DNA from: Fibrella aestuarina BUZ 2
GTDB lineage: Bacteria > Bacteroidota > Bacteroidia > Cytophagales > Spirosomataceae
NCBI RefSeq assembly: GCF_000331105.1
Contig: NC_020054.1
Span: forward strand, 4,201,450-4,265,449
Direction of reading: 5' to 3'
DNA: 64,000 nt
The notes under the pieces are model-generated. The model was not told the origin of the DNA and did not search any database. It worked only from the letters and a program-made list of their open reading frames with translations. The translations under genes were made by a program, and so were the position numbers. Numbering within the stretch: the first letter of the stretch is position 1; each line of letters begins with the position of its first letter. This document shows, piece by piece, positions 17,503 through 27,065 of the stretch.

Positions 17503-18366
17503 TTACGGGCTCACAGCGTTGCCTTTTTTGTCAGTCAAAAAGTCGATGGCCAGTTGGCAAAGCCGCTCACTTTTCTGTTCCGGCATATCATGCCCCGTGT
17601 TTGGGTAAATACACAATTGGCCTTGCTTGAGCGAGCGAAAGAGCGCCAGGCTATGCTCTAACCGAATCATATCCCGATCACCCCGAACAAGCAAGACCGG
17701 CACCCTAATACTGGCCAACTGCCGGTCTGATAGTTTGATTTCTCTCGCCCACATTTTCTGGTTATCCTCCCAGAATTTGACCCACTTGTCGGGTTGTGGA
17801 TTCAGCCGCTGATAGTGGTCGAGCCAGTCCTTGTCTTCCTTCACCGCATCTACGGTATAGGCGTCTAACAGATCCCGCCCCTCCTGCGTTAGCCCGCTGG
17901 CTTTCGAGTTGGACGCTCCGCTGACCACTTTTTTCACTTTGTCGGGCCGGTTGGCGGCGAGCAACAGGGCCGTGTTGCCGCCCATGCTCCACCCCATCAC
18001 GTAGACACTGTCCAGCTGAAGCTTGTCAAGTAAAGCGGAGCTGTAGTCGGCCAACAGGTCGCCACTCAGACTATCGGCCTGCTCGGAGCGGCCATGTCCG
18101 GGCGCATCGGGGGCGATGACTCTGAAGTGTTTGGCCAGTTGGGGAATGAGGTCACCCACGTTTTCAATTGAGCCGAGGCCCTGGTGCAGCAGCAGTAACG
18201 GCGTTCCGCTGCCGTATTCCTCATAGTACAGCTTCGTACCGTGGATGGTCAGGTACGTTCCGTTATTGGAGCCGTATTGGATCGCTTTTGGCGCCTCGTT
18301 CGTATGCGTACACGCCGCCAACGACAGACTGAGTAACAGGCAGCCGATTCGCAGTTTCTTCCCCAT
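17503..18366 (-). CDS. Alpha/beta hydrolase lipoprotein
   Basis: This 287-residue protein starts at the ATG at 18366; the in-frame TTG upstream is less likely. The lipoprotein signal GCLLLSLSLAACTHT places the lipidated Cys near residue 18, so it is anchored in a membrane. The catalytic triad is visible: nucleophile Ser in GWSMGGNTA, Asp in LVRGDRDMI and His in NTGHDMPE. The oxyanion region reads LLLLHQGLGS and the conserved APDAPGHGRS follows. The substrate is unknown. The upstream region has an 8-bp inverted repeat (18392-18417). Confidence 0.87.
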   Translation of the reverse strand: MGKKLRIGCLLLSLSLAACTHTNEAPKAIQYGSNNGTYLTIHGTKLYYEEYGSGTPLLLLHQGLGSIENVGDLIPQLAKHFRVIAPDAPGHGRSEQADSLSGDLLADYSSALLDKLQLDSVYVMGWSMGGNTALLLAANRPDKVKKVVSGASNSKASGLTQEGRDLLDAYTVDAVKEDKDWLDHYQRLNPQPDKWVKFWEDNQKMWAREIKLSDRQLASIRVPVLLVRGDRDMIRLEHSLALFRSLKQGQLCIYPNTGHDMPEQKSERLCQLAIDFLTDKKGNAVSP

Positions 18367-18391
18367 TTGTTCGCCCAATGTTCATGGCTAC

Positions 18392-18417
18392 CCCCAAACG
18401 GAGCGGCCTGTTTGGGG
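18392..18417. promoter_or_regulatory. Inverted repeat upstream of the hydrolase lipoprotein gene
   Basis: CCCCAAAC (18392-18399) and GTTTGGGG (18410-18417) flank a 10-bp spacer, 26-51 bp before the ATG at 18366. It could be an operator or a 5' leader hairpin. Confidence 0.35.
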
Positions 18418-18633
18418 TAACGATTACCGCCTGCAGCGAATGGTTGCAACGATCAGCGTTTTAGTCGTTCAGCGCCAAAGGGTGTAGCTGTAGTCCGTTC
18501 AACTCACTGAAACGAACGTACTGGCCCTTCATACGCTCATCCTGTTAGGCTGTTGCTTGCCAGCGGGACGTGCGTTCGGCTACTGAGAGGCCGACTATGC
18601 GAAGCATTTTGGTTAGTCTTATGGCGTTACGCC

Positions 18634-18897
18634 TCAAATCACGTTTTGCCTGGAGTTGAGTTCTTTCTTCAATGTTTTTAAACTGTTCCAGTTCAGCAAT
18701 AGTATGGGCATCAATGCAAAAGGAATCACACCCAGACCTATGCTGGTTGCATCAAGCCCTTTTTTGATTGCCAAAAGCACGACCATAACCAGCAACATCA
18801 AAAGCGCCCCAGCCAACATACCCGTTGCGAGTTCCGTTGTTTTTTTTTGTTTGAGCAATGCCTCATTGCTCATCTCTTCAATTTTTTGGCTTTTCAT
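18634..18897 (-). CDS. Small two-helix membrane protein, unknown
   Basis: This 87-residue protein has a charged N-terminus (MKSQKIEEMSNEALLKQKK), two transmembrane helices (about residues 25-45 and 52-70, separated by KKGLDATS) and a basic C-terminal tail. The pattern, with a cytoplasmic helix leading into two membrane spans, is common among Bacteroidota small membrane proteins without known function. It stands alone between longer intergenic stretches. Composition is more AT-rich than the surrounding metabolic genes. Confidence 0.68.
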   Translation of the reverse strand: MKSQKIEEMSNEALLKQKKTTELATGMLAGALLMLLVMVVLLAIKKGLDATSIGLGVIPFALMPILLLNWNSLKTLKKELNSRQNVI

Positions 18898-19171
18898 GTG
18901 ATCAGGTTAGCGTTAGGAAACAGTTAGGCTATATCGCCGAGAAACCGGACCGGGGGCCTACCCTATCCCAAGCAAGGTGTTTGTGTTGTCGGGTTTTGGC
19001 CGACAACGGAGGGCTAAACGCTGCATTCCAGCCCGTGCGACCTGTGGCCGAGACAACGGCAGGCACACGCTTTACTTGTTTGGTAGGGCCCCCAAGTGTT
19101 GCTGATAGGCAAGTCACTACAGACTTAGTTGGCCGCCCGAGATTCCCTATTTAAGTGAATACCCAATGATC

Positions 19172-19522
19172 TTATTTATACTTGATGGCCTTTATAGTTG
19201 CTTTCGCTTCGCCATATGAAGCAAGATTTACCCCTCGCCGGTCAGAGGACATTACGATAATGGCATCGGCTCCTGCCTGACAGGCTTTTGGCTTCGCTAA
19301 ATCAATGGCTGCCGAAATAGTTTTTTTGTCGAACAATGTCGAACCCGTTTTACTATCGATAAGAGCAACGGTTTCATACTCGCGCTTCACATCTTTTTCG
19401 TCAGCGTACACATCAATAGCGCAATTACTGGCCTTGGCGGGTTGCTGTTTCAGCACCTGAACACCTACAGAAGCACAGGCTGCCAAGTTTAAAATCAACG
19501 CTGAGAAGACAATCTTTTTCAT
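19172..19522 (-). CDS. Small lipoprotein, unknown
   Basis: This 116-residue protein starts at MKKIVFSALILNLAACASVG (ATG at 19522), a clear lipoprotein signal with Cys16. The mature part contains AIDVYADEKDVKREYETVAL and ACQAGADAIIVMSSDRRGVN. This resembles small envelope lipoproteins with a two-layer sandwich in which a late ADAIIV strand is conserved. No function is known. The longer upstream open frame is not used because it would bury the signal peptide. Confidence 0.75.
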   Translation of the reverse strand: MKKIVFSALILNLAACASVGVQVLKQQPAKASNCAIDVYADEKDVKREYETVALIDSKTGSTLFDKKTISAAIDLAKPKACQAGADAIIVMSSDRRGVNLASYGEAKATIKAIKYK

Positions 19523-19943
19523 CGAATCAATGACGTTTTGAATAGAAAAGTTAATATAGGACAAACCTGTGCAGAGAACCACGTCAACTATTGCGAACTG
19601 ACGTTTATTGTAAGCGCAGTCCAGCTATTGTTTACTGAGTCATTTGTGTGGCTACCCAACGCCACAAAGGCTGATGGTGAACGAAAGATAAGCCAAAACG
19701 AAGGTACGTGACAACCTCTACGCCCTTTTCCACGTTGAGTTCCGGTTTGGCTAGCCGGATAGTGTCCTGTCCGAGGTAAGTGGACCCCGCAGCACTAACC
19801 AACAACGCACAATTTAAAGTAAACCGCGATAGGTCGAACTATGTCCGCTGAAGCCGCCGAGCGGTATATCATAGGCATAGGTACGTTCCTCTGTCGACCA
19901 TAAATTGACGAACTTAGTGTTAACCCATTCTAGGGCTAAGCAA
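19523..19943. other. Intergenic region, no gene seen; possible degraded transposon end
   Basis: No open frame of good quality is present. Two GGTACGT copies occur near 19704 and 19882. The sequence at 19760-19786, starting TAGTGTCCTGTCC and containing AAGTGGACC, has the flavour of an insertion-sequence terminus, but no partner end or transposase is present. Confidence 0.35.
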
Positions 19944-20435
19944 TCAAAAGAATTTTACAAAATCTTGATTGCTTTCGACAAGGTTTTGTAAAGCTGGTGC
20001 AAACTTCCGATCATAGCCTACATACAGCGAGTCACCATCATAGACTGAGATTCCAGCCCATTTCATTGAGAGGCTGATAAAATACCAATCGATATACCGA
20101 TACAGACCATGATCAACATCATCAATAAATTCTCTTATTTTATTAATATCAATGTCAACTGGAATCTTGTAATAAGGTGTCATTTTAGAAGGGCAAGCAT
20201 AGGTAGCTAAGAAATAATCCTCCTTATTTAATTCCATTAAATTCTGAAAAATAGCAAAACTATGTCTTTCAATAAAAAAATCATTTGCTATTTCAACAGA
20301 CATCCAGTCCTTATTAACAAAATAATTGGGTTCTGATTTATAAAAAGGGTCATTGATTAAATTAAGAACCATAGCATTAGAATCTATGAATCTTTGTAAA
20401 TCAATCTTTTCAAGATCTTCTCCTTGACAAAGCAT
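19944..20435 (-). CDS. AT-rich hypothetical protein
   Basis: This 163-residue protein starts at an ATG at 20435. It has no signal peptide or transmembrane segment, is acidic and aromatic-rich (DPFYKSEPNYFVNKDWMSVE, YRYIDWYFISLSMKWAG), and I do not recognise it. Its base composition is far more AT-rich than its neighbours (runs such as 20120-20300), a strong hint of recent acquisition. The size and acidity resemble immunity-type proteins of polymorphic toxins, but nothing in the context supports that. It lies alone between two gene-poor stretches. Confidence 0.6.
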   Translation of the reverse strand: MLCQGEDLEKIDLQRFIDSNAMVLNLINDPFYKSEPNYFVNKDWMSVEIANDFFIERHSFAIFQNLMELNKEDYFLATYACPSKMTPYYKIPVDIDINKIREFIDDVDHGLYRYIDWYFISLSMKWAGISVYDGDSLYVGYDRKFAPALQNLVESNQDFVKFF

Positions 20436-20816
20436 TTCCTTGCAGTAAAAGTATAAATATCTAAAACGTATTCTGTAGAGACGAGCGATCTGTCAGACGA
20501 GGCCGCCCACGCCACTCACCTGAATGGGACACCCAATGTAGTCTCGGACGCAACACAACGAAGCTATTTCTTATTGATAATCAACCAATTATAGCTCTAT
20601 AATCACGTTCTCTTGTGTTGATTCGGTGCAATGCGTTTCCAAATACGGAAACAGGTAACTTTTGTCCAATAGCCGTTGCGGATTTTCTTGATGATAACCC
20701 TGATCGGTGTCCCGGTCGCGCGCCGGACGTTACGGATGTAGCGTCGATCCTACCTCAGGTACGTTCAACGCCAAGGTATTCGCCATTGCGAGACATGTCC
20801 GTAAAGCGATAGTCGT
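20436..20816. other. Intergenic region, no gene seen
   Basis: The first 30 bp are AT-rich and could hold the promoter of the AT-rich gene ending at 19944. The remainder has one GGTACGT copy near 20760 and no supported gene or repeat. Confidence 0.4.
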
Positions 20817-21734
20817 TTAGTTGAACGAAGCCCGGAACGCCAGGGGGCTTTGATTGGTCTTGGCTTTGAACAGCTTATTGAATGACTGTGGGTGCTCGAA
20901 GCCTAATTCATAGGCAATTTCGCCCACCGACAACTCCGTCGTTGACAGTCGTTCTTTCGCTTTGTCGATCAGCTTCTGATGAATAAGCTGCTGCGTGGTT
21001 TGCCCCGTGAGCTGCTTCAACAAACTGCTCAGGTACTTGGTCGACACCGTCAGCGCCTCAGCAAGCTGTTGAACCGTAGGCAGGCCTTTGGTACTCAATT
21101 CATCCCCGTTGATGTACTCAGTCAGCAGGTCGTCCAGCCGTTCGAGCAACTTACTGCTGCTCACTTTCCGGGTAATGAACTGCCGTTCATAGAATCGTTG
21201 GGCATAGGTGAACAGCACCTCCAGATGGGCAATGAGGACGTCCTGACTGAACTTGTCCATATTGGCCTGATACTCGTGCCGGATGGTGTCGATGATGCCG
21301 TTGATAATCGCCTCTTCTTTGTCGGACAGAAACAGGGCTTCGTGGGTGGAATAGCCAAAATAGTCGTACTGCTTTATCTTCCTGGACAGCGACGTATTCC
21401 ATAAGAAGTCGGGGTGAATGAACAGCATCCAGCCTTCGAGCTGAGGCGGCACCCCGTTCTCGTCACCCCGAAGCAGTTGTCCGGGCGCCATAAACGCCAT
21501 CAACCCTTCATCGAAATCATAATGCTGCTGCCCATACAGTAGTTTATCGCATCCTCGTTTCAACGAAACCACATACAGGTCTAACAGAACGGTATTAAGA
21601 GCCGGATCTGTTGCTAGCCCTCTGAGATCTTTCAGGTTGATGATGCCGATGAGGGGATGGTGGGGACTGGGCAGTCCCATCAGCCGATGAATCTGCGTAA
21701 TGGAGTCGATTCGGTATGGTTTCGGCGCGGCCAT
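20817..21734 (-). CDS. AraC-family transcriptional regulator
   Basis: This 305-residue protein has an N-terminal cupin-like sensing region (about 1-180, with YDFDEGLMAFMAPGQLL) and a C-terminal AraC double helix-turn-helix. The latter includes PTVQQLAEALTVSTKYLSSL and LSVGEIAYELGFEHPQSFNK, ending in FKAKTNQSPLAFR. AraC proteins respond to a small ligand and often control neighbouring genes. It is third in an SDR-DoxX-AraC set, starting 15 bp after the DoxX-like stop. It therefore probably regulates its own operon. Confidence 0.92.
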   Translation of the reverse strand: MAAPKPYRIDSITQIHRLMGLPSPHHPLIGIINLKDLRGLATDPALNTVLLDLYVVSLKRGCDKLLYGQQHYDFDEGLMAFMAPGQLLRGDENGVPPQLEGWMLFIHPDFLWNTSLSRKIKQYDYFGYSTHEALFLSDKEEAIINGIIDTIRHEYQANMDKFSQDVLIAHLEVLFTYAQRFYERQFITRKVSSSKLLERLDDLLTEYINGDELSTKGLPTVQQLAEALTVSTKYLSSLLKQLTGQTTQQLIHQKLIDKAKERLSTTELSVGEIAYELGFEHPQSFNKLFKAKTNQSPLAFRASFN

Positions 21735-21749
21735 GATCCAAAAGCGGGT

Positions 21750-22100
21750 TTAGCATGTAAACGGATAGGTCAACCTAATCAGGATCAGCGGCATGGCCAG
21801 AAACGGAATTTCGAGTAACGCCAGGCTCACGTTGCCCGCCCGTAACGCTAAGGCCATGATCAGCACAATGGTGATCGCGTTCAGCACATTACTGATGAAG
21901 AAGGTTTGCGGGAAAAGCAGCATCAGCCCGATCACGATGGAAAATACCCCAAAATACGGCATGATGGCTTTGCTGATACCCAGATCTGCCAGCAAGCTGG
22001 TTTGTTCGGCGCTGGCAGGCTGGAAGGCGTCCCAGCCGTGTTTGAGGCTCAGGAACGCCGAAATGGCTAACAACCCTACGGAGAATAGCGTCTTGATCAT
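21750..22100 (-). CDS. DoxX-like membrane protein
   Basis: This 116-residue protein has four predicted transmembrane helices, starting MIKTLFSVGLLAISAFLSL and then KHGWDAF, the short motif typical of DoxX/DUF417-like proteins. Later spans cover FSIVIGLMLLF, ITIVLIMALAL and IPFLAMPLILIRL. DoxX-like proteins are often encoded with oxidoreductases, but their activity is not settled. The start overlaps the SDR stop by 4 bp, indicating translational coupling within the SDR-DoxX-AraC operon. Confidence 0.82.
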   Translation of the reverse strand: MIKTLFSVGLLAISAFLSLKHGWDAFQPASAEQTSLLADLGISKAIMPYFGVFSIVIGLMLLFPQTFFISNVLNAITIVLIMALALRAGNVSLALLEIPFLAMPLILIRLTYPFTC

Positions 22101-22879
22101 GGCTTGGTGATCTGTTTGAATTTTTTAAACTCGCGGTGTCCCAGGTTCCGCTCAATGAAAGCGGGCGCAATCCGGCTGGCGAACTTAATCACGTTTACCA
22201 AGCCTGGCTTAATCTCCCACGTATCGTTGAGCAGTCCTTTAATGGCAGCGCTGACCAGTTTATCGACGTCCATCATCTGGCCAGGATCGGGCTGTACCGC
22301 CCAGGTAGTCTGAAGGTTGGTATTCACCCCCGGCGGAATCAGTTCAAAGACGTTGACGTTCGTATCCTCAAGTTGCAACCGCAACGCTTTTGTGTAGGCG
22401 TGCACCCCTGCTTTTGCCGCACTGTAAATAGGCGCAGACGAATACGCCATGAAGGCAATGGCCGATGACACATTGACGATGGCCGCGGCTTTTTGCGTTA
22501 GCAGGTGCGGCAAAAATTGATGCACCATCTGGATGGTTCCAGACAGGTTGGTGTTGATCTCCCGAATGATATCAGCCAAATCGTGGCGCGTATCCTGCAA
22601 ATCGATCAGCCGCATCAGCCCGGCGTTGTTGATGATCATGTTCAGGGCGGGAAACTGTTGGGTGACCGCTTGGTAAAGCCGTTCGATGTCGTTCGGGTTG
22701 CTCACGTCGCTTTGCACGATGTGGACCTGGGGAAACCGGCTTTTTGTTGCGTGTAAGGCCTCCAGGTTACGGCCTGTGACAATAAGGGTTGCCCCCTGCT
22801 GCGTAAGCTGGCTGACCAGCTCTAACCCGATGCCGCTGGTTCCGCCTGTAATCAGAATGGTGCTGTTGGCTATGTTCAT
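22097..22879 (-). CDS. Short-chain dehydrogenase/reductase (DltE-type)
   Basis: This 260-residue protein from the ATG at 22879 begins with the classical SDR cofactor motif TGGTSGIG. An NNAG strand follows (MIINNAGLMRL), then catalytic Ser in NVSSAIAFM and the YxxxK pair in YSAAKAGVHAY. The order and spacing match classical NAD(P)-dependent SDRs of the DltE/YqjQ-like subgroup. The substrate is unknown. It is first in an operon with a DoxX-like membrane protein and an AraC regulator. The 260-bp region upstream is shared with a divergent secreted GH13 enzyme. Confidence 0.9.
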   Translation of the reverse strand: MNIANSTILITGGTSGIGLELVSQLTQQGATLIVTGRNLEALHATKSRFPQVHIVQSDVSNPNDIERLYQAVTQQFPALNMIINNAGLMRLIDLQDTRHDLADIIREINTNLSGTIQMVHQFLPHLLTQKAAAIVNVSSAIAFMAYSSAPIYSAAKAGVHAYTKALRLQLEDTNVNVFELIPPGVNTNLQTTWAVQPDPGQMMDVDKLVSAAIKGLLNDTWEIKPGLVNVIKFASRIAPAFIERNLGHREFKKFKQITKP

Positions 22880-23139
22880 TGCTTCCGTTTTTTGTTGGGA
22901 CAAAAGTCAGAAGCCGTCAGCAACCGGATGTAGCCAAAAGTCGCGGTGTTGTAGTAGAAAGGGAATAGGACGACCCAACAGCCTGAGCCAGCCGATGAAA
23001 GGGCCGCTTTTTTGCGTGTATACCTAAGCGAGCAGGCGCCTGGATACCCGGTTTCGGCCCGACCGATGGGCGTCAATCAGGTAAGGTAACCTTTTCCAGA
23101 TCGGTCAGTTGTAGGGGAACGAACCCACTGTCTGTGTCC

Positions 23140-24912
23140 ATGCGTCGTGTGTTACTGACCCTGCTGCTTCCTCTTCTTCTACCAACCTACAAAGCGACGG
23201 GGCAACCGCGGCCGACCGACTTTATCCAGGAATTATGGTATAAAAAAGGCGTCGTTTATAACCTCGATGTCAAGGTATTCCAGGATTCGGACGGTGATGG
23301 CGTGGGCGATTTCAACGGCCTGACCCGACGGCTGGATTACCTCAGCGACCTGGGCGTAACCGTTCTCTGGCTCGCGCCTTTCCAGCCCAGCCCCAACCAG
23401 GACGACGGCTATGACATCAGTGATTTCTACGGCATCGATGCCCGCCTGGGCACGCAGGCGGACCTCAGGAATTTCATTCAACAAGCCAAAAAGCGGGGCA
23501 TTCGCGTCGTGATGGACCTAGTGGTCAATCACACCTCCAGCCAGCACCCCTGGTTTCAGCAGGCCCGGCGCAACAAAGAGTCGCCTTACCGTTCCTGGTA
23601 TGTCTGGTCGCAACAACGGCCCCGCGACTGGAACAAGGGCATGATTTTCCCCGGCGTTCAGCACGAAACGTGGAGCTACGACTCGCTGGCGGGGGCCTAC
23701 TTTTATCACCGTTTCTACCGCTTTCAGCCCGACCTCAACGCCCAGAATCCGGCCGTGCAAGCCGAGTTGCGCAACGTCGTTCGGCATTGGCTCGCGCTGG
23801 GTATCGACGGGTTCCGGCTCGATGCGGTGCCTTTTTTCATTGAAGTACCCGGCACGTCCGTCAATAACCCGGACCTTCAGTTCGATTTGCTGATGTGGCT
23901 GCGGCAGTTCATCCAGTGGCAGAAAGGCGATGCGCTGCTGCTGGGCGAGACCAATGTGGCCCCGAAGGAAAACAAGCAGTATTTCGGGCAGTACGGCGAA
24001 GGCATGCAGATGATGTTCAACTTCTACGTCAACCAGTTTCTGTTCTACGCCCTGGCAACGGGCGACGTCGGAACACTGGAAAAAGCACTGGAAGCTACCA
24101 GGGACGTACCCACGACGGCCCAATGGGCCTTCTTTCTGCGTAACCACGACGAGATCGACCTCGGCCGACTCAGCAAACGCCAACGCGAGGCGGTGTATGC
24201 CCGTATGGGGCCGGACAAAAACATGCAGCTTTATGAGCGGGGTATCCGCCGACGGCTGGCCCCGATGCTGGCCAACCCCGCTCAACTGCGGATGGCGTAT
24301 AGCCTGCTGTTCGCCCTGCCGGGCACGCCGGTGTTGCGCTACGGCGAAGAAATCGGCATGGGTGATGACCTCCGGTTGAAAGAACGGCTCGCCATCCGCA
24401 CGCCTATGCAGTGGCTGGCCGGACCGAACGGCGGGTTTACGACCGCCCGCCAACCGATACGTCCGCCGATTCAGCAAGGCCCCTATAGGTACGCCAATGT
24501 GAATGTAACCGCCCAGCGGCAGGATTCGGCGTCGTTACTGACGCACATCCGACGGCTGATTCGACTGCGGAAGCAGTACCCCGAAATCGGTCAGGGCGTT
24601 TGGCAGCTGCGAAAAAGCCATTCGCCACACGTGCTGATCCTGGCCAGCGAAGGTCCCAACCGGACGGTGGTGACGGTTCATAATTTCAGCCCGCATCCAC
24701 AAACCATCCGGGGGCTTTTTGAAGGGGCAAGGGGAGCCCGGGGCATCGGGATAAACGGAAAAACAGGGCCATCGCCGATCGACAAAACGGGGGATATCCA
24801 GCTACCGGGCTACGGCTACGGCTGGTTTACCATCGAACCAAAAACCAACCCAGTGCCGCCAGACGGGAAGTCTACCTCGGGCAGAGCAACCCCTACCGGA
24901 CGAGGACGATGA
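23140..24912 (+). CDS. Secreted GH13 alpha-amylase-family enzyme (trehalose-synthase-like)
   Basis: This 590-residue protein starts at the ATG at 23140; a GTG two codons earlier is less likely. The signal peptide MRRVLLTLLLPLLLPTYKATG exports it. GH13 features in order are FQDSDGDGVGDFNGL, VMDLVVNHTSSQHPWF, the nucleophile Asp in GIDGFRLDAVPFF, the acid Glu in LLLGETNVAP and the third acidic residue in FLRNHDEIDL. Overall similarity is to trehalose synthase/maltose-active GH13 enzymes rather than large amylases. A beta domain ends the chain. The last 20 bp overlap the 3' end of the convergent EamA gene. Substrate is likely an alpha-glucoside, by inference. Confidence 0.88.
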   Translation: MRRVLLTLLLPLLLPTYKATGQPRPTDFIQELWYKKGVVYNLDVKVFQDSDGDGVGDFNGLTRRLDYLSDLGVTVLWLAPFQPSPNQDDGYDISDFYGIDARLGTQADLRNFIQQAKKRGIRVVMDLVVNHTSSQHPWFQQARRNKESPYRSWYVWSQQRPRDWNKGMIFPGVQHETWSYDSLAGAYFYHRFYRFQPDLNAQNPAVQAELRNVVRHWLALGIDGFRLDAVPFFIEVPGTSVNNPDLQFDLLMWLRQFIQWQKGDALLLGETNVAPKENKQYFGQYGEGMQMMFNFYVNQFLFYALATGDVGTLEKALEATRDVPTTAQWAFFLRNHDEIDLGRLSKRQREAVYARMGPDKNMQLYERGIRRRLAPMLANPAQLRMAYSLLFALPGTPVLRYGEEIGMGDDLRLKERLAIRTPMQWLAGPNGGFTTARQPIRPPIQQGPYRYANVNVTAQRQDSASLLTHIRRLIRLRKQYPEIGQGVWQLRKSHSPHVLILASEGPNRTVVTVHNFSPHPQTIRGLFEGARGARGIGINGKTGPSPIDKTGDIQLPGYGYGWFTIEPKTNPVPPDGKSTSGRATPTGRGR

Positions 24913-25786
24913 GGGCGGCGCCGATGGCCATGATCGTGGCGCCGAGTAGTTTGGGGAGCAACTGGCGCTCGCCGAAAAACTGGTAGCCAAACAGCACGCT
25001 CACCACCGCCGAGGTCTGGAAAAGAGCCAGCGCGTAGCCTACCTGCATGCCGCTGAAGACCACGGTGGTCGATAGCTGCATCAGGCCCACCAGCGCAATC
25101 AGGGCCAGGTAACTCAGGCGGTGTTTGGCTACCAGCTGCCATTGGCCCACCAGCGTCGAGCGGTGCAGGCTGCCGTACCAACCCCACGACAACACGCAGC
25201 CGAGCGCGCACCAGACCACAAACACGGTGGTGGCATCGGCCAGCAGCACGGCCCTTTTGATGTACACCGCCTCGACGGCCGAGCAGATCAGCGCCAGCAC
25301 GCGCCACCGGATTTCGGGTTGCCCCATCAGCCGCCAGCCGCCACCGCCCGCCCCGCGTTTGGGTTGCAGCACAACGTAGCTCCCCGCCACGATCAGCCCA
25401 ACGCCCAACAGGCCAGCTACGCTCGGCACTTCGCCCAGCAGCACGACGCCCACCACCAGGCTGACCACGGCCTTGTAGGCGTTGATCGGCCCCAGCACCG
25501 ACAAATCGCCCGTCTGCAAGGCTTTGACCAGCAGGGTGTTGCCCAGCACGGCCAGCACCCCCATGAGCAGCGCGTTGGCCCAGAAGTCGAGGCGCAGGTG
25601 CCGGGCGGTCTCCCAGCGATAAACGAACAGGCAGGCGATGAACAAGCCGGTGTAGGTCACCGCCGTCACGAACAACGGGTCGGCCGACTGGTGGGTGAGT
25701 TTCTTCTGAAACACGTTAGCCAGCGGATTGGCCAGAATCCGAACCAGCAGGGCCAGCGAGGTGATCGTACCAACGAAGAGCAGCAT
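24893..25786 (-). CDS. EamA/DMT-superfamily transporter
   Basis: This 297-residue membrane protein has ten predicted helices, in two EamA-like halves (about residues 1-145 and 155-297). Recognisable segments are NAYKAVVSLVVGVVLLGEVP at the end of the first half and FQTSAVVSVLFGYQFFGERQ in the second, the classic EamA Ser/Gly-rich helix followed by a Gly-Glu pair. EamA proteins export or exchange metabolites such as amino acids or nucleotide precursors; the substrate is unknown. It is last in a minus-strand series after the galactokinase gene (75-bp gap) and overlaps the GH13 gene end to end by 20 bp. Confidence 0.87.
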   Translation of the reverse strand: MLLFVGTITSLALLVRILANPLANVFQKKLTHQSADPLFVTAVTYTGLFIACLFVYRWETARHLRLDFWANALLMGVLAVLGNTLLVKALQTGDLSVLGPINAYKAVVSLVVGVVLLGEVPSVAGLLGVGLIVAGSYVVLQPKRGAGGGGWRLMGQPEIRWRVLALICSAVEAVYIKRAVLLADATTVFVVWCALGCVLSWGWYGSLHRSTLVGQWQLVAKHRLSYLALIALVGLMQLSTTVVFSGMQVGYALALFQTSAVVSVLFGYQFFGERQLLPKLLGATIMAIGAALIVLVR

Positions 25787-25861
25787 GAGCCAGGCAGATG
25801 GGATAAGGCAAACAGCAGCGTATAAATGAGTTTGCCCCGCAAGGCGGGGGCGGTGGGCGGG

Positions 25862-26977
25862 TCAGTCGGTGGTCAGGGTCGTGCCTTCGGCTACGCGCAC
25901 CACGTAAGCCTTCCCCCCCACCCGGTCAATGGCGTCGGCAACGGCGTCGGCCCCGGTGGGTGCGTACACGAACATGGAGCCGCCCCCACCCGAGCCGTTG
26001 ATTTTACCGCCCAGCGCCCCCGCCGACAGCGCTGCCTCGAGCATCCGATCAATTTTGGGCGTCGAAATGCGCTGGGCATCGCGCAGGTTGGCCTGGTGCT
26101 CGGTCAGCAACGTACCCAGCCGCCCATCAAACGCCCGTACGTTGGCGGAAGGCGTCTGGAGCAGCGTGCGGGCCTCCCGCAGCAGATCGCGGTTGGCAAG
26201 GGTGCCTTTCAGGAGGATGTATTCGTCTTTCGAAAGCTGGTCTTTGAACTCAGGTACGTCGGTCAGCGCGGCCGTGTGCAACGAGAAGTCGGGGCGGCTC
26301 TGCCGGATGCGTTGCACCACGTCGAGCATCCCGAGTTTGACCCGCCGCAGAATGCCGATGGTGTCTTTTGGCTCCCTCGAATCGCCCAGCACGAAGGTGC
26401 CAAGTTGGGGCGTCAGGGTTTCCAGGGTGATGGCGGACGTGCCGTCGGGTCGTTGCGATTCGAGGTAGATCACGTTGCCCACGGCGGTGGCGAAGTGGTC
26501 CATCATGCCGCCCGGTTCGCCAAATTCGAGTACTTCGGCGCGGTACGCCAGTTCGGCCAGGGTCATAGGCGGCAGGTGGCGGGGTACATCGGCAAGTTGA
26601 CTCAGCACATTCAGCCAGCTAACAATCAGCGCCGACGAGCTCGACGCCCCGGCGTTGATCGGGATGGTACCGCGTACGGTAGCCTCGACCCCCCGGCTGA
26701 AGGTGAAGCCCTCCTGCAACAACACGTTCACGGACGACCGCAGGTAATCCCGGTCGTGGGGATACGGCAGGCGCCCCCCATCGAAGGAAATATTGACCTG
26801 TTGATCGATATCGGGCAGGCGGATACGAAAGCGGCGATCAATGGGGTCGGGGCGGGCCGTGAGGGCAACGCGGCGATCGATGGCGGCGGCAATGACCGGC
26901 AAACCCAGGTAGTCGAGATGTTCGCCAAACAGACAGATACGGCCGGGTGTTGAGGCAGTGAGGTTAGTTGTTAACAC
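25862..26977 (-). CDS. Galactokinase-like GHMP kinase
   Basis: This 371-residue protein apparently starts at a GTG at 26977 because no ATG lies nearby. The galactokinase signature PGRICLFGEHLDYLG is at about residues 11-25, the ATP-binding GHMP motif is GASSSSALIVSW, and the C-terminal glycine-rich motif reads GGKINGSGGGGSMF. GalK phosphorylates galactose at C1 in the Leloir pathway; related GHMP kinases use other sugars, and the Asp after GEH fits a sugar kinase. No galT or galE is visible in the window. It sits between a multi-span membrane protein gene and an EamA transporter gene on one strand. Confidence 0.86.
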   Translation of the reverse strand: MLTTNLTASTPGRICLFGEHLDYLGLPVIAAAIDRRVALTARPDPIDRRFRIRLPDIDQQVNISFDGGRLPYPHDRDYLRSSVNVLLQEGFTFSRGVEATVRGTIPINAGASSSSALIVSWLNVLSQLADVPRHLPPMTLAELAYRAEVLEFGEPGGMMDHFATAVGNVIYLESQRPDGTSAITLETLTPQLGTFVLGDSREPKDTIGILRRVKLGMLDVVQRIRQSRPDFSLHTAALTDVPEFKDQLSKDEYILLKGTLANRDLLREARTLLQTPSANVRAFDGRLGTLLTEHQANLRDAQRISTPKIDRMLEAALSAGALGGKINGSGGGGSMFVYAPTGADAVADAIDRVGGKAYVVRVAEGTTLTTD

Positions 26978-27065
26978 GCAGAAACAAGCGGGAAGGGTTA
27001 GGTAAGTGTTGGCGATTAGGCCAAAAGGGTCACTATTACAGAATTGAGCCGTTCGTCGGGCGGCG

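Noticed and set aside
19760..19786. Possible insertion-sequence terminal repeat
   Set aside because: No opposite inverted end, target duplication or transposase was found; kept only as a remark.
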